This document shows, piece after piece, positions 22,097 through 32,615 of a stretch of 64,000 nt of DNA; positions within the stretch are counted from its first letter, which is position 1, and each line of letters starts with the position of its first letter. The notes beneath the pieces were generated by a model. The model ran no database searches and had not been told where the DNA came from. It saw nothing but the letters and a program-made list of their open reading frames with translations. The position numbers and the translations under genes are program-made. The stretch is from Ancistrus triradiatus (Eukaryota > Chordata > Actinopteri > Siluriformes > Loricariidae). The stretch lies in assembly GCA_025084515.1 (NCBI GenBank), contig JAJAGP010000046.1:103347-167346 (forward strand), in the 5' to 3' direction.

Positions 22097-22139
<43 letters not shown>
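22074..22139 (+). repeat. (AC)n microsatellite
   Basis: About 33 units with one AACC interruption near 22095. Inverted relative to 21856-21913. Confidence 0.97.
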
Positions 22140-22140
<1 letters not shown>

Positions 22141-22189
22141 TGTTGGTGTTATTATTTCCTTTCTGACTGGGGAATATTCAGGTTAAACA

Positions 22190-22975
22190 TCCTTACTTTT
22201 TTTACTCACCATTTCCTTCTCTTTCTTCTTTCTCTTTTTTTTTGCTTTTTGGTTTCTTCTTTTGTCTGATTGTTTTAGGTTTTTCTGTAGTTTTTCTTTT
22301 GTCCTTTCATGCCTTTACTTACCTTTTTTCTCCTTCTTTCCTACATTCTTTCTTTCTCAGTTCTGACTCCTTTTTTGTATTTTGCTTTAACACTTCTTTC
22401 CTGTTGTCATTTTCTTTTTGGTTATACTCCTTTACACCTATTCCTCTTTTTTCTCTTTCATTGATTTTTATTTTCTCCATCTGTCATTGGTTCTTTCTAT
22501 CTTTCCTTCTTTCTCTTTTGCTTTAATAATGTTTCATTCCTTTTTTTCCCCTTCCCTCCATTCCTCCATTCCTTTTTGTTTTATTCCTATTCTTTTTCTC
22601 CGTTTTTTAGTATTTATTTAATTCCTTCTATATAATCATTTTTGGCTTCCTCTTGATTTTTTTTGTACTATCTTTTCCGTTTCAAATAATTTCTTCTTTT
22701 CAGTATTTTCTCTTATTCTTTGTATTTTCCATTTGATCAAAGCAGTTTTTCTTTTCTTCCCCATCCCTTACTTTTTGACTAGCTTCTCTTACCCTCCCCT
22801 TCATATTTTCTCCCCTCTTCTGACTTTTCTGTACTCTGTAGTTGTTTCTTCACTAATTCTGCTTCTTTCTTTCTTTTTCTTTCTTTCTCTGTGTATCTTT
22901 ATTTCCATCTCAGCAGTATCTCTTTTTCTTTTTGTAGGTGAGGGTTGCTGTGACCCTTTTTCTTCTTTCTATTAT
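22190..22975 (+). repeat. Polypyrimidine sequence, less ordered
   Basis: T- and C-rich throughout, with short CTTT/TTTC runs (for example 22864-22890). No clear long unit was traced. ORFs are compositional. Confidence 0.7.
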
Positions 22976-23159
22976 TAGTTTTTGACCCCACGCTATTGTC
23001 CTTGCCCTTTCTGACCAGTGTTTGCACATTACATGATCAGTCCGGAGTTTGTCGGTTTAGAAAACTGACCTTAAAGGAAAGCTTTTCTTTATGACCTGTT
23101 TTATTGGGTTTAATTTATGACTGTAATGACGGCTCTGCATCAGCCACCTGTAGGGGCAG

Positions 23160-23161
<2 letters not shown>

Positions 23162-23227
<66 letters not shown>
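23162..23227 (+). repeat. (GT)n microsatellite
   Basis: About 33 uninterrupted GT units. Confidence 0.97.
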
Positions 23228-23229
<2 letters not shown>

Positions 23230-23374
23230 ATGTGAAAATTGGATATATAGCACAGGAGAGAAGGATTTTTATTGAGGTCACTCAGATAGCTCTTTCAATT
23301 TACTTGCCTTTTATATCCTGTTAGGCTTTCTGATGGATGAGGAACAACCTCAAGTGTTCTCGAGCATCCTCATA

Positions 23375-23625
23375 AAGTACTGCTGATATCAACTCACTAC
23401 TCAATGTTCAGAACTCAGTACTCACTACTCTGTAATCCCTACTGACTACCCAGTACTCAGTACTCAACACCTAGCACTCAGTACTAACTACAAGTCCTCC
23501 ATATTCAGAACTCACTTCTCAGTAATACCTACTCAGTACTCAGTACTCACTACTTAGTACTCGCTTATCACTGCTCAGTACTTACTGCTCACCATTAACT
23601 GCTCTCTACTCACTGTTTCTTTCTT
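23375..23625 (+). repeat. Degenerate ACTCAGT / CACTACT simple repeat
   Basis: Irregular repeats of CAGTACTCA, CTCACTACT and TACTCAGTACT over about 250 bp, with no fixed long unit. It ends next to a TTTC run. Confidence 0.75.
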
Positions 23626-24010
23626 TCTTTCTTTACCTTCATTACATTTATTTATCTGTTTTTCCCTCCCCTGAATTTTTTTATTCTTAGCTCTCTCATG
23701 ACATACTTTACTTCATTTCTTTCTTTCTTAGCTCTGTTACTTTTTTACTCCCCTCCACTGATGTATCTGTCTCCGTATTTTCTTTCTTTCTTGTTATTAC
23801 TTTTACTTACTTCCCTTTCCTGGAATTGTCTGTCTGTCTCTATCATGTTTTCTTGCTCACCTCTCTCTTTACACCCTTTACCACCCTTCCCCTGCTTTGC
23901 CTGGCGTGATGTACTTCTTTCCTCTTTACTTCCTCCACTCCTTTCTTTCTTCACTATCATGGCTTTTATTTTTCCCTCCCCTTCTCTGAGTTACCTGTCC
24001 TAATGTCGTT
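23608..24010 (+). repeat. Polypyrimidine block, final segment
   Basis: TTTC runs at 23618-23635 and T/C-rich sequence to 24010. The 101-codon ORF is compositional. Confidence 0.7.
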
Positions 24011-25660
24011 GTTCGTTCTTTCTTGCTATTTGTATTCTCCGTGTGCACTTTTTGACAAGCCTTACTTGTTCGTGTGTAACCAGTTTAATTGGAAGAACCA
24101 TGTCTTGCGTGTTGCTGATTTGTAATTCTTTATATGCCCATCATTTTTGAATAGGTTTTGCATGCTTTGGCTCTGGTTGGTTGGACTCAGCAGAGGTATT
24201 AGTGGTATGAATATAAACTACAGGTGGGGTGATCATCAGTGAGCTGGAGTGTCTCCCTGTTGGCGAGAGCGAGCGACCTTAGGACCAGTTTGTAGCGCAT
24301 GAGATGTAGTGCAGCACCAGGAGCTTTTTATTCTTTATTTATCTTTTTGGAACAGTGTTCACTAAAGACCACGTGGTGTTTTACCTGACATGGCAGATAG
24401 AGATCGCAGTGAGACTGATCGGAACGGGGCTTCAGATGGAAGCGTAACTGCTCAGTGAGGTGAAGTGCAGCGCCTTTTACTCTCAGGGCTTCAGGACTCC
24501 CAGAGGACCGCCGGGTCCCAGCGCAGCACCTTACACACGGGACGGATTAGGACGGTTCCGGTGGGAGCAGGAGATTGTGGAGTCAGTCAGAGTGGAGTGA
24601 AAACTTTCCAATAAGAAAAAAAATCAATTATAAAACTGTGAATTCCATATTTAAACATCGTTATGCATGCAGACAGCTTTAATAAGTAGGTCTGTGAAAA
24701 CCTTTTTGGACATCCATCCCATTTTCCTCTCAATTTAGTCCAATCCGGTTCACTTACTGCTTCTTTTCCTCAAACGCTTCCCATATCTAGTCACCCCCCC
24801 AGGCAGCACCTCTTCCAGCAAGCAGGAGGCGCTGTTGGAACCCTCAATCCGACGTTCCCTTCATTAGATCCAGCGGTCATTGGCTCCCCTGAGACTCAGT
24901 CTTGGGTCGTTACAGTGGTGGATGGTGTTTAGTCACCTGAGCAGTACCCTGTGGGCGGGACACAGGACGGACACAGCCACTACTGTTACTACTACTATTT
25001 TATTATTGTTGTTTTTGTTATAGTGCCATCTGACTTGTTGTAGAAAACAGCCTGATCTTGACTTGACCCCTGATCTGGATCCCAAACGTCAGGATTTGGA
25101 GATTTATGAGGAATACTTTCTCTTATTAGCTCTTATTAGAAATAATGATCTTAGCAAGTCACAGAGCTTGCATTCCCTTAAAAAAAAGAAAAGGAAACCA
25201 CAGTTTGTGAATGAAGTGATTGAAACGTTGTAATCTGCCCCTCAGCTGTTGCACTTGCTCTCTGAATAACCTTTAGCAGGTCTTAATTGAATTGGATGTT
25301 AAATAGAGCAGCAAAGGATGCAGAGACCTGCACAAAGTCCTTTTCTCGGTAATGAACCTTAAGAGCTCTTTGCGACAGGCTGAGTTTTGAGTGGAAGGGA
25401 AGCAGGTAACAGCGGGGCAACAAAAGACACCCAGAAAGCCACAGAGATGAAGAAGCGTTCTGCAGTGTATAGAGACGTGTTTGCATGCCCATTAAAACAC
25501 TCCGACTGTCTTTTCTCTCTGGAAAGTGATGGCATGTTGTGATGCCCAGTGTTAGACTGATGTGCTCTGATGTGCCTTATAATGGCTTCTCAAATGGGTG
25601 CCTTAAAATATATTAGAGCCCTAACATATATTAGACATGTACATTCCCAGAAAGAAAGAA
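24011..25660. other. Unique sequence, no gene supported
   Basis: About 1.6 kb between the polypyrimidine and polypurine blocks. The 24380-24600 and 24780-24920 stretches are G+C-richer and repeat-free. A 69-codon minus-strand ORF (25283-25492) is not recognised. Confidence 0.5.
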
Positions 25661-26793
25661 ACAAACAAAGAAAAAGGGAAACAGCCAAAAGTTAAAGGAG
25701 TGGATGAATATAAGGACCATTAATGAGAAGGAGCAAAAAGTTTATGGATGGAATTTAAAATAGACAGAAAGGCAGAGAGAATGACCGGCATTAAAAAATA
25801 AGAATGCACAAACAAAACAATTATGAAAGTATAACAGGAAAAACAGGAACACATAAAGTAATAAAAAAAAGGATAATGCAAAGAACAAAAAGATAGACAA
25901 AAAAAGATGCACAAGAAAAGCAAGTACAAAAATAAAACGAAATAAAGGATAGAAGGTAAAAGATGAGAAAGGAAAAGGATAAAAACAATGAAAGAGAAAT
26001 AAGAATGGTGTGTAAAAAGAAAGAAAAAGAAGAAAATGCAAGGGGAAGGAAGACAGACAACATGCAATAAAACAAAAGGCAGAGATTGCTACACAGGACA
26101 ACAAATAACCAACAAAAATAAGAACTAAAAATGTAAAATTGATAATAAAATAAATAGGGGGCATGAATAACAAAGCAAATGGGGAGGATGCTAAAATGAA
26201 GGAATATAGTCAAAAAAGAAAGGCAGAGATGGGTTCACATGAAAAGAAAGAAAGAATGGAAAAATATCAAAAGGAGAAAAGAATAAAAAGACAAGTTGGC
26301 TTGAAAAATAAAGAAACAGGATGCAGCGATGAAGGAAAATAGACAAAAGCAAAAAATAAAGGCAAAGATTGGCACAAAAGAAAGAACAAAAATAAGGAAG
26401 AAAGAAAGGAGCAAACAATGAAAATGAATCATTAGGAAAAGGGGGCATGAACAAGAAAGAAAGACGGAGGCCACAAAGTTGAAGGAAGTTAGGCAAAAGG
26501 AAAGATAGACAAAGACAGTGAAAAAGGGGGAAAGAAAGAAGAAATGAACAGGAAAAGGAGGGCATGTAAAAGACAGAAAAAGAGGAGGAGGTAAAAAGGA
26601 AAGGCAAAATTTGGGACAAAATGAAAGAAAGATAAACTGAAGAATGAAAGGAGCTGGTGAAGAATGAAAAAGGAAAAAAGGAATAATTACAGGTGGCATG
26701 AAAATAAAGAAAGACAGGAGGATACAAAGAAGAAGGAGGATGGACAGAAAGGAAAAAGAAGTGCAGGGTTTGGTACAAAAGAAAAGAAAGAGT
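25661..26793 (+). repeat. Polypurine block with about 135-bp higher-order repeat
   Basis: The plus strand is mostly A and G. A unit of roughly 120-145 bp recurs from about 26159, 26299, 26443, 26563 and 26694. Each starts GGGGGCATGAA or GGTGGCATGAAAA-like, passes through AGAAAGAC and GGAGGAT, then GAAGGAAAATAGACAAAAG-like, and ends AAAGGCA(A)A(G/T) with a TTGG(C/G)ACAAAA phrase. Weaker copies occur before 26100. Minus-strand ORFs up to 251 codons are compositional. Confidence 0.75.
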
Positions 26794-26871
26794 GGTTTGG
26801 TATGTTCTCCTCACTCTGCTTTTCTGGTCTCCTAAAATCATGCCCATAGATGGACTGGGTACTTTAAAATG

Positions 26872-26874
<3 letters not shown>

Positions 26875-26935
<61 letters not shown>
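26875..26935 (+). repeat. (TG)n microsatellite
   Basis: About 30 units directly after the polypurine block. Confidence 0.97.
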
Positions 26936-26938
<3 letters not shown>

Positions 26939-27075
26939 CCAGACACACACTCTGATAAAGAAGAATAAATACAATTTTAATGTAATTCTCTTCCATCAAT
27001 ACAATTGGACTAAAAGCAACCAGATATTGTGATGTCTTGCAGTAATGTGAGGTTTGGGGAGAAGCTGTGCTAATG

Positions 27076-27078
<3 letters not shown>

Positions 27079-27106
<28 letters not shown>
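27079..27106 (+). repeat. (TG)n microsatellite
   Basis: Fourteen TG units. Confidence 0.95.
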
Positions 27107-27108
<2 letters not shown>

Positions 27109-27240
27109 ACACACTGGGGCAGGACAGCAGGATATCAGCAGCATGTTTAACACAGACAACAGCGTGTTACTACAGACATCACTCACCTGCTTCCTCCCTC
27201 ACCCGGGCACTGCTGGTGGCCCAGATGGATATGTTTACTC

Positions 27241-27242
<2 letters not shown>

Positions 27243-27277
<35 letters not shown>
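27243..27277 (+). repeat. (TG)n microsatellite
   Basis: About 17 units; 81 bp before a long complementary CA array. Confidence 0.95.
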
Positions 27278-27278
<1 letters not shown>

Positions 27279-27356
27279 GGCACAGCTCGGCACTACGGTG
27301 CCAGGGTCATATAGCTAATCACGTATCTTTGACAGGCAAAAATCTGGTCTTGTGTG

Positions 27357-27358
<2 letters not shown>

Positions 27359-27436
<78 letters not shown>
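27359..27436 (+). repeat. (CA)n microsatellite
   Basis: About 39 perfect CA units, inverted relative to the TG array at 27243. The 155-codon ORF that runs through both is an artefact. Confidence 0.97.
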
Positions 27437-27439
<3 letters not shown>

Positions 27440-28100
27440 TCTGTACCTTACTGTGTCTCTGCTAACAAGAGACTAAGAGCTGACAGGCTAAAGTCTAACA
27501 AAAGGCTAAGTGCTAAGAAGAGGCTAGCGAAGGCTAACAAAGACTAATGATGGACTAACAAAAGGCTAAGGGCTAACAAACTATGGGGTAACAGAGAGAT
27601 AAGTGAACAAGGCTTTAAGGTAACATCAGTTAAAATCTCACAAACAATGAGCAAAAGCTGACAAGATGTTAAGGGCTAATGGACTAAAGGCTATACTTAC
27701 CCTAAGGCTATACTTGCTAACAAAAGGCTTAGGACTAACAAAATGATGGGTAAGAGAGAGATAAGTGACACAGTAGTAAGGTAACACGAGTTATGTTATA
27801 AACAATAGGCAAACACTAACAAGAGGCTAAAAGCTAATGGGCTAAAGTCTAACATAAGGCTAACAAGATGCTAGGAGTTGACAAGAGGCTAAAAGGGAAT
27901 TAGACAGAGGACTAACAGCATGAGGGGAACAAGAATCTAACAAAAATAGGCTAAAAAGGGCAGACAAAGCCTAACAATCTAGAGAGGTAAGTCAAAATAA
28001 AGTGTTACCACAAGTAAGCATTTTGCAGACAGTGATCAGAAGTTAACAAGATGCTAAGAGCTAATGGGCTAAATGCTAACCAGTGGTTAAGGGTTAGGGT
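27440..28100 (+). repeat. GGCTAACAA minisatellite with long higher-order copies
   Basis: Short units such as AGGCTAACAAAAGGCTAAG fill the region. Three longer copies, starting near 27570, 27729 and 27966, share a CTAACAA start, an AGAGAGATAAGTGA or AGAGAGGTAAGTCA segment, a GGTAACA segment, an ACAATGAGCAAAAG-like phrase, and CTAAGAGCTAATGGGCTAAA at the end. Confidence 0.8.
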
Positions 28101-28534
28101 TGTGAAATTGCTACGCATCATGGAATGTCTGAGTAATAGTGCATCAGCCATACACTAGATTTGTGGTGCATTATGGGTAATGTAGTGCACTAGTCAAGAC
28201 GTCTACTGAGAAATGTGAAGGTTCCCTAAATAGTGTGCTAGAAAGGGAATAGGGAACAAATTCAGACGCCTTATGGTACACATACAGTAAATAATTAGCT
28301 CTAAGGGGGATGGGGCTCATGGTGAGGGGTAAGAAAGTAAGCGTGGGGAAGACTTTTATTCTTTTATTGTCCAGTCTGTAAGGAAGAGGACTGGGCGTGA
28401 GGTCGGCTCGATCCGAACTCGGCTCCCGTCGCCTCCGTAAGCCGTCGGTCTGAGAGGTTTCGTGTGGGTGAAGACGAGATAATTATTTTGCCAAGAATGT
28501 ACAGTGTGCCCGAACGCCTTTGCACATCCACCTT

Positions 28535-28580
<46 letters not shown>

Positions 28581-29110
28581 GCCCCATGTGTGGTTTGTTT
28601 GCACGAGCTCTGTCAGCACACATCACAATCACCAGCTAATGTGTTTAAATTAATTCTGTCTTTGGGCGCTGAATCTGTATTTGGAAATAATTACACAGAA
28701 AGGAAGTCTCAGCCTCAAGGGCATCTGATGCAGCAAGGGAAGTGCGTGCGAATTTTCAAGGGCCCGTGTCTGGCTGACGGAGGCTGCACATTGTGTTCAC
28801 TCACACTTTTCTTGGTGCTTTTGTTTGAATTTGTCATTAACTCCTACATGCTGCTCTGACCCTTATACAGTGCTGGTACAAAATCGTCCTACCTCTTTGA
28901 GATATTTTTTTCCTGTTGTTTTTACTTAACAGCCTGCAATCCAAAGTCATTAAAATCTATTTTCCGAGTTTTGTTGACGCATTTTGCCTGAGAGAAGGGA
29001 GAATCAAGTCAACGGTCTGAGAATGAAAAAAGATAATGCTGATTTAATACTTTGTAAGGGGGTGTGTTCAGGGGGTTCGGGGTCGGTGTCTTGACACGTC
29101 ACGTTATGAT
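28101..29110. other. Unique sequence with one TG array
   Basis: No gene. The 28370-28535 and 28580-28870 stretches are single-copy in appearance. Repetition is limited to the TG array listed separately. Confidence 0.5.
28537..28579 (+). repeat. (GT)n microsatellite
   Basis: About 21 GT units. The 131-codon ORF across it is not supported. Confidence 0.95.
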
Positions 29111-29113
29111 ACG

Positions 29114-29417
29114 ACAGTTCACGGACAGATCCTGATATTTCCCCGAATTCATTCGGAATTCATTGTTCTATTAATGATGCCAAGCTGTCCTGGCCCAGAT
29201 GCAGCAAAACAGGACCAAACCATGAAACTACCACCACCATGTTTCATAGTGTGATACGTTTCCTATGCTAGGAGGCAGTTTTTCCTATCTCCCTTTCTTA
29301 AACACTTCTCATTTCAACCAGCTCTATGTTGCACTCATCCTTCTAGTAGCCTTCCGGCTTGTCCAAGTGATCTTTAACAAACTGCAGACAGGCAGCAATG
29401 TTCTTGGTGGAGAGCCA
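29114..29417 (-). mobile_element. Internal Tc1 transposase fragment
   Basis: The plus-strand sequence parallels 61620-61960: GATGCAGCAAAACAGGACC then CTACCACCACCATGTTTCAT (complement of the GGGSIMVWG region), and TTCCGGCTTGTCC then GATCTTTAACAAACTGCAGA (complement of the AKDH helix region). Neither end nor the terminal catalytic block is present. It abuts the Penelope-like piece at about 29418. Confidence 0.75.
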
Positions 29418-30395
29418 GGTTCTCAGTCATCCAGGTCATGGTAGCCATGAGCAATAGAGTCAAAGGCAACTGGACTCCTCCTTTTTTTGGTTCTTGAAGA
29501 CGTTCCACTTCTCATCCAAATGGCTTTTCAGTCCTAGAGGCTGATGGGGAGTCCCAGGTCTTTAATATCCAGTTTGGTTGTCATATTGGAGGTCCTGAGA
29601 GTCATTATGGTCACTGGGGCCAAGGTGTGATGCATTTTTGAGCCCCACTCTGCCATCAATTGAGTCAGAGTGACATGGATCGAGGCACGAATGGGGGTTA
29701 AACTGCCTAGGAAGGGATCTCAGTTGGTGGTCAGCATTGACCCTTATCCAGAGCGACTTACAGTTGGTACAGTCTTACAATCCAAGCAATTGTGGGTTAA
29801 GGGTCTTGCTCAAGGACCCAACAGTGGCAGCTTGGCAGAGGTGAGATTTGAACCCTCGACCTTCTGGTCCAGAGTCCAGTACCTTAACCACTAGGCTACC
29901 ACAGTCCCTAAGGACCTTCTCTGTTCAACCAGGATTGTTCTGTTGCACATAGATGACCTCCTTGACTCATTTGATAAACCAAAATCAGGACAGGCCAAAT
30001 GTACATCTGCATTTGGAAAAGAAGGGACACTCCTCTGAGGATTTTTGGCCAGGGAAGTCAGAGGAGTTAAGGAGGTAATCTATGTGCTATGAGAACCACC
30101 ATTGTTGGAAACGATGCAATAACTAGTTACCATCACCTACAATAAAATAGTTAAGATCCCTTACTTTACCCCTATTTGCGTCTCAAAACATACGGCCCCA
30201 ACACCTCACGTGATGGCAGGGTAGGCCAACAACCCCAAGGTAACAACTCCACTGGAGGGTAAATACCTGGAACTCCCCAGCTTAAAGAACTGAAGAACTT
30301 TCAGATGAGAGGTGGAACATCTTCAAGAACCAAAAAAAGAATCCCAGTTGCCATTAACTCAGACGCTGAAGACACACCGGTGTTGTCCAGTTAGA
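29418..30395. mobile_element. Penelope-like element remnants in inverted arrangement
   Basis: The minus strand near 29940-29990 encodes KEVIYVQQNNPG, and the plus strand near 30070-30120 encodes RGVKEVIYV followed by a stop. Both match the RGVKEAIYV...PSLNRGG end that I know from fish Penelope-like (GIY-YIG) proteins. Outside them lie inverted copies of TTTTTTTGGTTCTTGAAGA with TTCCAC and TCTCATC (29483-29520 on plus, about 30300-30345 on minus). So two 3'-region copies face each other head to head or tail to tail, with a SINE inserted in the left one. Confidence 0.65.
29736..29908 (-). repeat. tRNA-derived SINE with L2-like tail
   Basis: Reverse orientation copy of the element at 49200-49377. 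It starts with the tail complement TTATCCAGAGCGACTTACA, then passes through AAGGACCCAACAGTGGCAGC and GATTTGAACCCTC (B-box complement), to CCACTAGGCTACCAC (head). It sits inside the Penelope-like remnant. Confidence 0.85.
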
Positions 30396-30399
30396 GAAT

Positions 30400-30912
30400 G
30401 GAACATTAGAACCAAGCGCAGTTTCTTCGTGGTTAAAGTGTTCACGCAGGGTTTACGTAGATTTGTAAGTGCGTGTGCGTAAAGTGTGCAGTCATGGGGA
30501 GTCTAATCTACAGCGCCGTGCTCTTTAGCTCTGCGTTCTCTTTGTGTGTGCTCACAGCTGGGTGTGTGGGAGCTGGCAGAAGGAGACGTGGTATCTTCCT
30601 GCTCTGTATTCAGTCAGGCAGCGAGACGTGAGTGGAATTCATATGTGGAAGGGAGTGGAGTCCTGACTTTCTGCATAGATCCCCAGAACCAATGGCTGCG
30701 CCGCATTTCCTGTGAATATTAGCGCTGCTGGGCTGCGAGAACGCGAACAGCTTCCTGCTAATGAGGGTCAGAAAGCCTGATGGTGAGAGAAGACGAGAGC
30801 GTGCTTCTCAAATCATCTGCAAGACTGATGTGTTCAAATGTCTTAACCTGGATTAGGTTTTTTTAGTCATTCATAATTATTTTATCAGGGTATGGAGTAG
30901 GGATAAGGATGT
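30400..30912. other. Unique CpG-bearing sequence, no gene
   Basis: No repeats. The 30660-30830 stretch (GAATATTAGCGCTGCTGG, CTTCCTGCTAATGAGGG) looks like single-copy, possibly constrained noncoding DNA. Confidence 0.35.
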
Positions 30913-30915
30913 ACG

Positions 30916-31350
30916 CAGTACTGTGCAAAAGTATTAGGCCACCATTAGGTTAGATATAATGACCATCTAAAATATTTCTCAAACTCCTTATTAGAACACA
31001 ACCAGAAAATACAGGAACTGTCTACAGGGCGGGTGTTAAAAATATTTTGATTGCCATTAATATCTTGTTTCCTCCCCTTACACTTGAGCAAAAGCAGCAT
31101 CTGACAGCCTCATTGGGTTGCCAACCCTTCTACAGTCCAAAGAAGCGTGATCGGGAATGCTTGTTGGAAGGCATGCAGGAAAGAAACCAAGGTTTCAGAT
31201 TGGAAGATCAGTGGAAAAGAGGATTATGGAGTGAAGAATCCAAGTTTGACATTTTTGGATCCAATCACTGACAATATGTTACATATGGTCATCATGCCGT
31301 TGCTAAAACAACACATCTAAAGGTGACCTAAGACTTTTGCACAGTTTTAT
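30916..31350 (+). mobile_element. Tc1-like deletion derivative, about 435 bp
   Basis: CAGTACTGTGCAAAAGTATT at the left and CCTAAGACTTTTGCACAG at the right are inverted ends. The plus strand (ORF 31047-31271) encodes a transposase segment with LTLEQKQHL, then ERNQGFRLEDQWKRGLWSEE and SKFDIFGSN. The first catalytic Asp of the usual WSDESKF block is Glu here. The transposase lies on the opposite strand to that in the 3637 and 8349 copies. N- and C-terminal parts are deleted. Confidence 0.85.
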
Positions 31351-32420
31351 ATACTGTAGATAGATAGATAGTGATATCTTTGAGAATATGCAGTATATAG
31401 ATGAGAATGTCACATTAGTCATTACAGAACCAAAGCTTGAATCAGTGTACACTAGAAAGAGGACGCTGTCTTACCCAAAGCACACCGTGAGGGATGATAA
31501 TAAACCCTTGTGAGGCAGACAGAAGGAAATAATTAAGCAATACCTTCATGTGCATGGGAGACAGGACAGGATCCGGCTGCGTTCCCACAGGAAATAAAAT
31601 GGCGTGGGGATTTATCGACGTCTCAGCAATTATAAGAGCACTGTCACACATCGCTTTTCAGTCAGCCGGGGATTTGTGGGCTCGCCATAAGAGAGTTTCT
31701 CTCTCTCTTTTTTTTTTCTCTTCGTCTTTTTTTTTTTGTCCCCACTCTGCTGTTTCTCGAGAACCACCTGGGACGTAAGTCTGGCGCTGTGACTTTTCAA
31801 TTTGTGGTGTTTATGTGGTAATAAAGAATTCATGGGCGAGCTGGTTGTCCATATACTCTAACTATAAACTGGAAATGCCCAAATCTTTCCCAATCAGGTC
31901 CACAGGCTCGCAATGATCAAGCAGATGGACAAAGGCTGTGCAGATACAAACTAATAACAATAAGCGTTACACTATAAAGCATGCGTAATGAGAGTGATTA
32001 AAGGGTGAGCTCTGTGTTTCACCGCTCTGCCTTTTAAGGCTCTGGAATCGCCAGTAATCTTTAGACTGGTGCTTGGTTTGTGCCATGTTATTAACGCTAT
32101 TTCTTTATTCGTTTTGGTGGGGATTCTTATATTTCTGAAGAGGACAGTACAGTGACGTAGGTTCATGTCTCAGTCGGAAACAGACATGATTGGTTGTGAA
32201 TGAGGGAGGGGATCATCCAGCCTGGGAGAGACTGGCATCCGACCAAGGGCACACCTACTCCTATGGCCCATGTTGGGGGTCCATGCAACCCTGTCCAGGA
32301 AAAAAAACAGGTTTTAAAACCTGAAAAATAGTATAAATAATGTAATAAATAATATAATAAATGTTATAATAAAATAATAAATATATAATGTTAATAAATA
32401 GCATTAAAATTTATATGTAT
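31351..32420. other. Unique sequence, no gene supported
   Basis: A short GATA run is at 31357-31370 and T-rich runs near 31707-31737. Overlapping ORFs on opposite strands (31442-31833) show no domain. A+T content rises after 32290. Confidence 0.5.
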
Positions 32421-32424
32421 AGGG

Positions 32425-32535
32425 TATATATATATATATATATATAGATATATATATATATATATATATATATAGATATAGTTTTAAGTAAGTGTTACAT
32501 TTTATAGTGTTATTTTGTATTATATTTATATTTTA

Positions 32536-32613
<78 letters not shown>
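32425..32613. repeat. (TA)n and (TTA)n arrays
   Basis: TA runs at 32425-32474 and 32538-32571, then about 14 ATT units to 32613. The surrounding 32300-32900 is almost pure A/T and could extrude cruciforms. Confidence 0.95.

Positions 32614-32615
<2 letters not shown>

Noticed and set aside
24820..24842. CTCF site (AGCAGGAGGCGCTG)
   Set aside because: Only a partial match by eye to the core motif; not enough without a matrix score or ChIP data.
27080..27547. 155-codon ORF through TG/CA arrays
   Set aside because: Dominated by VCVC and HTHT dinucleotide translations.
31047..31271. 74-codon ORF as an independent gene
   Set aside because: It is the retained transposase segment of the Tc1-like element at 30916-31350.
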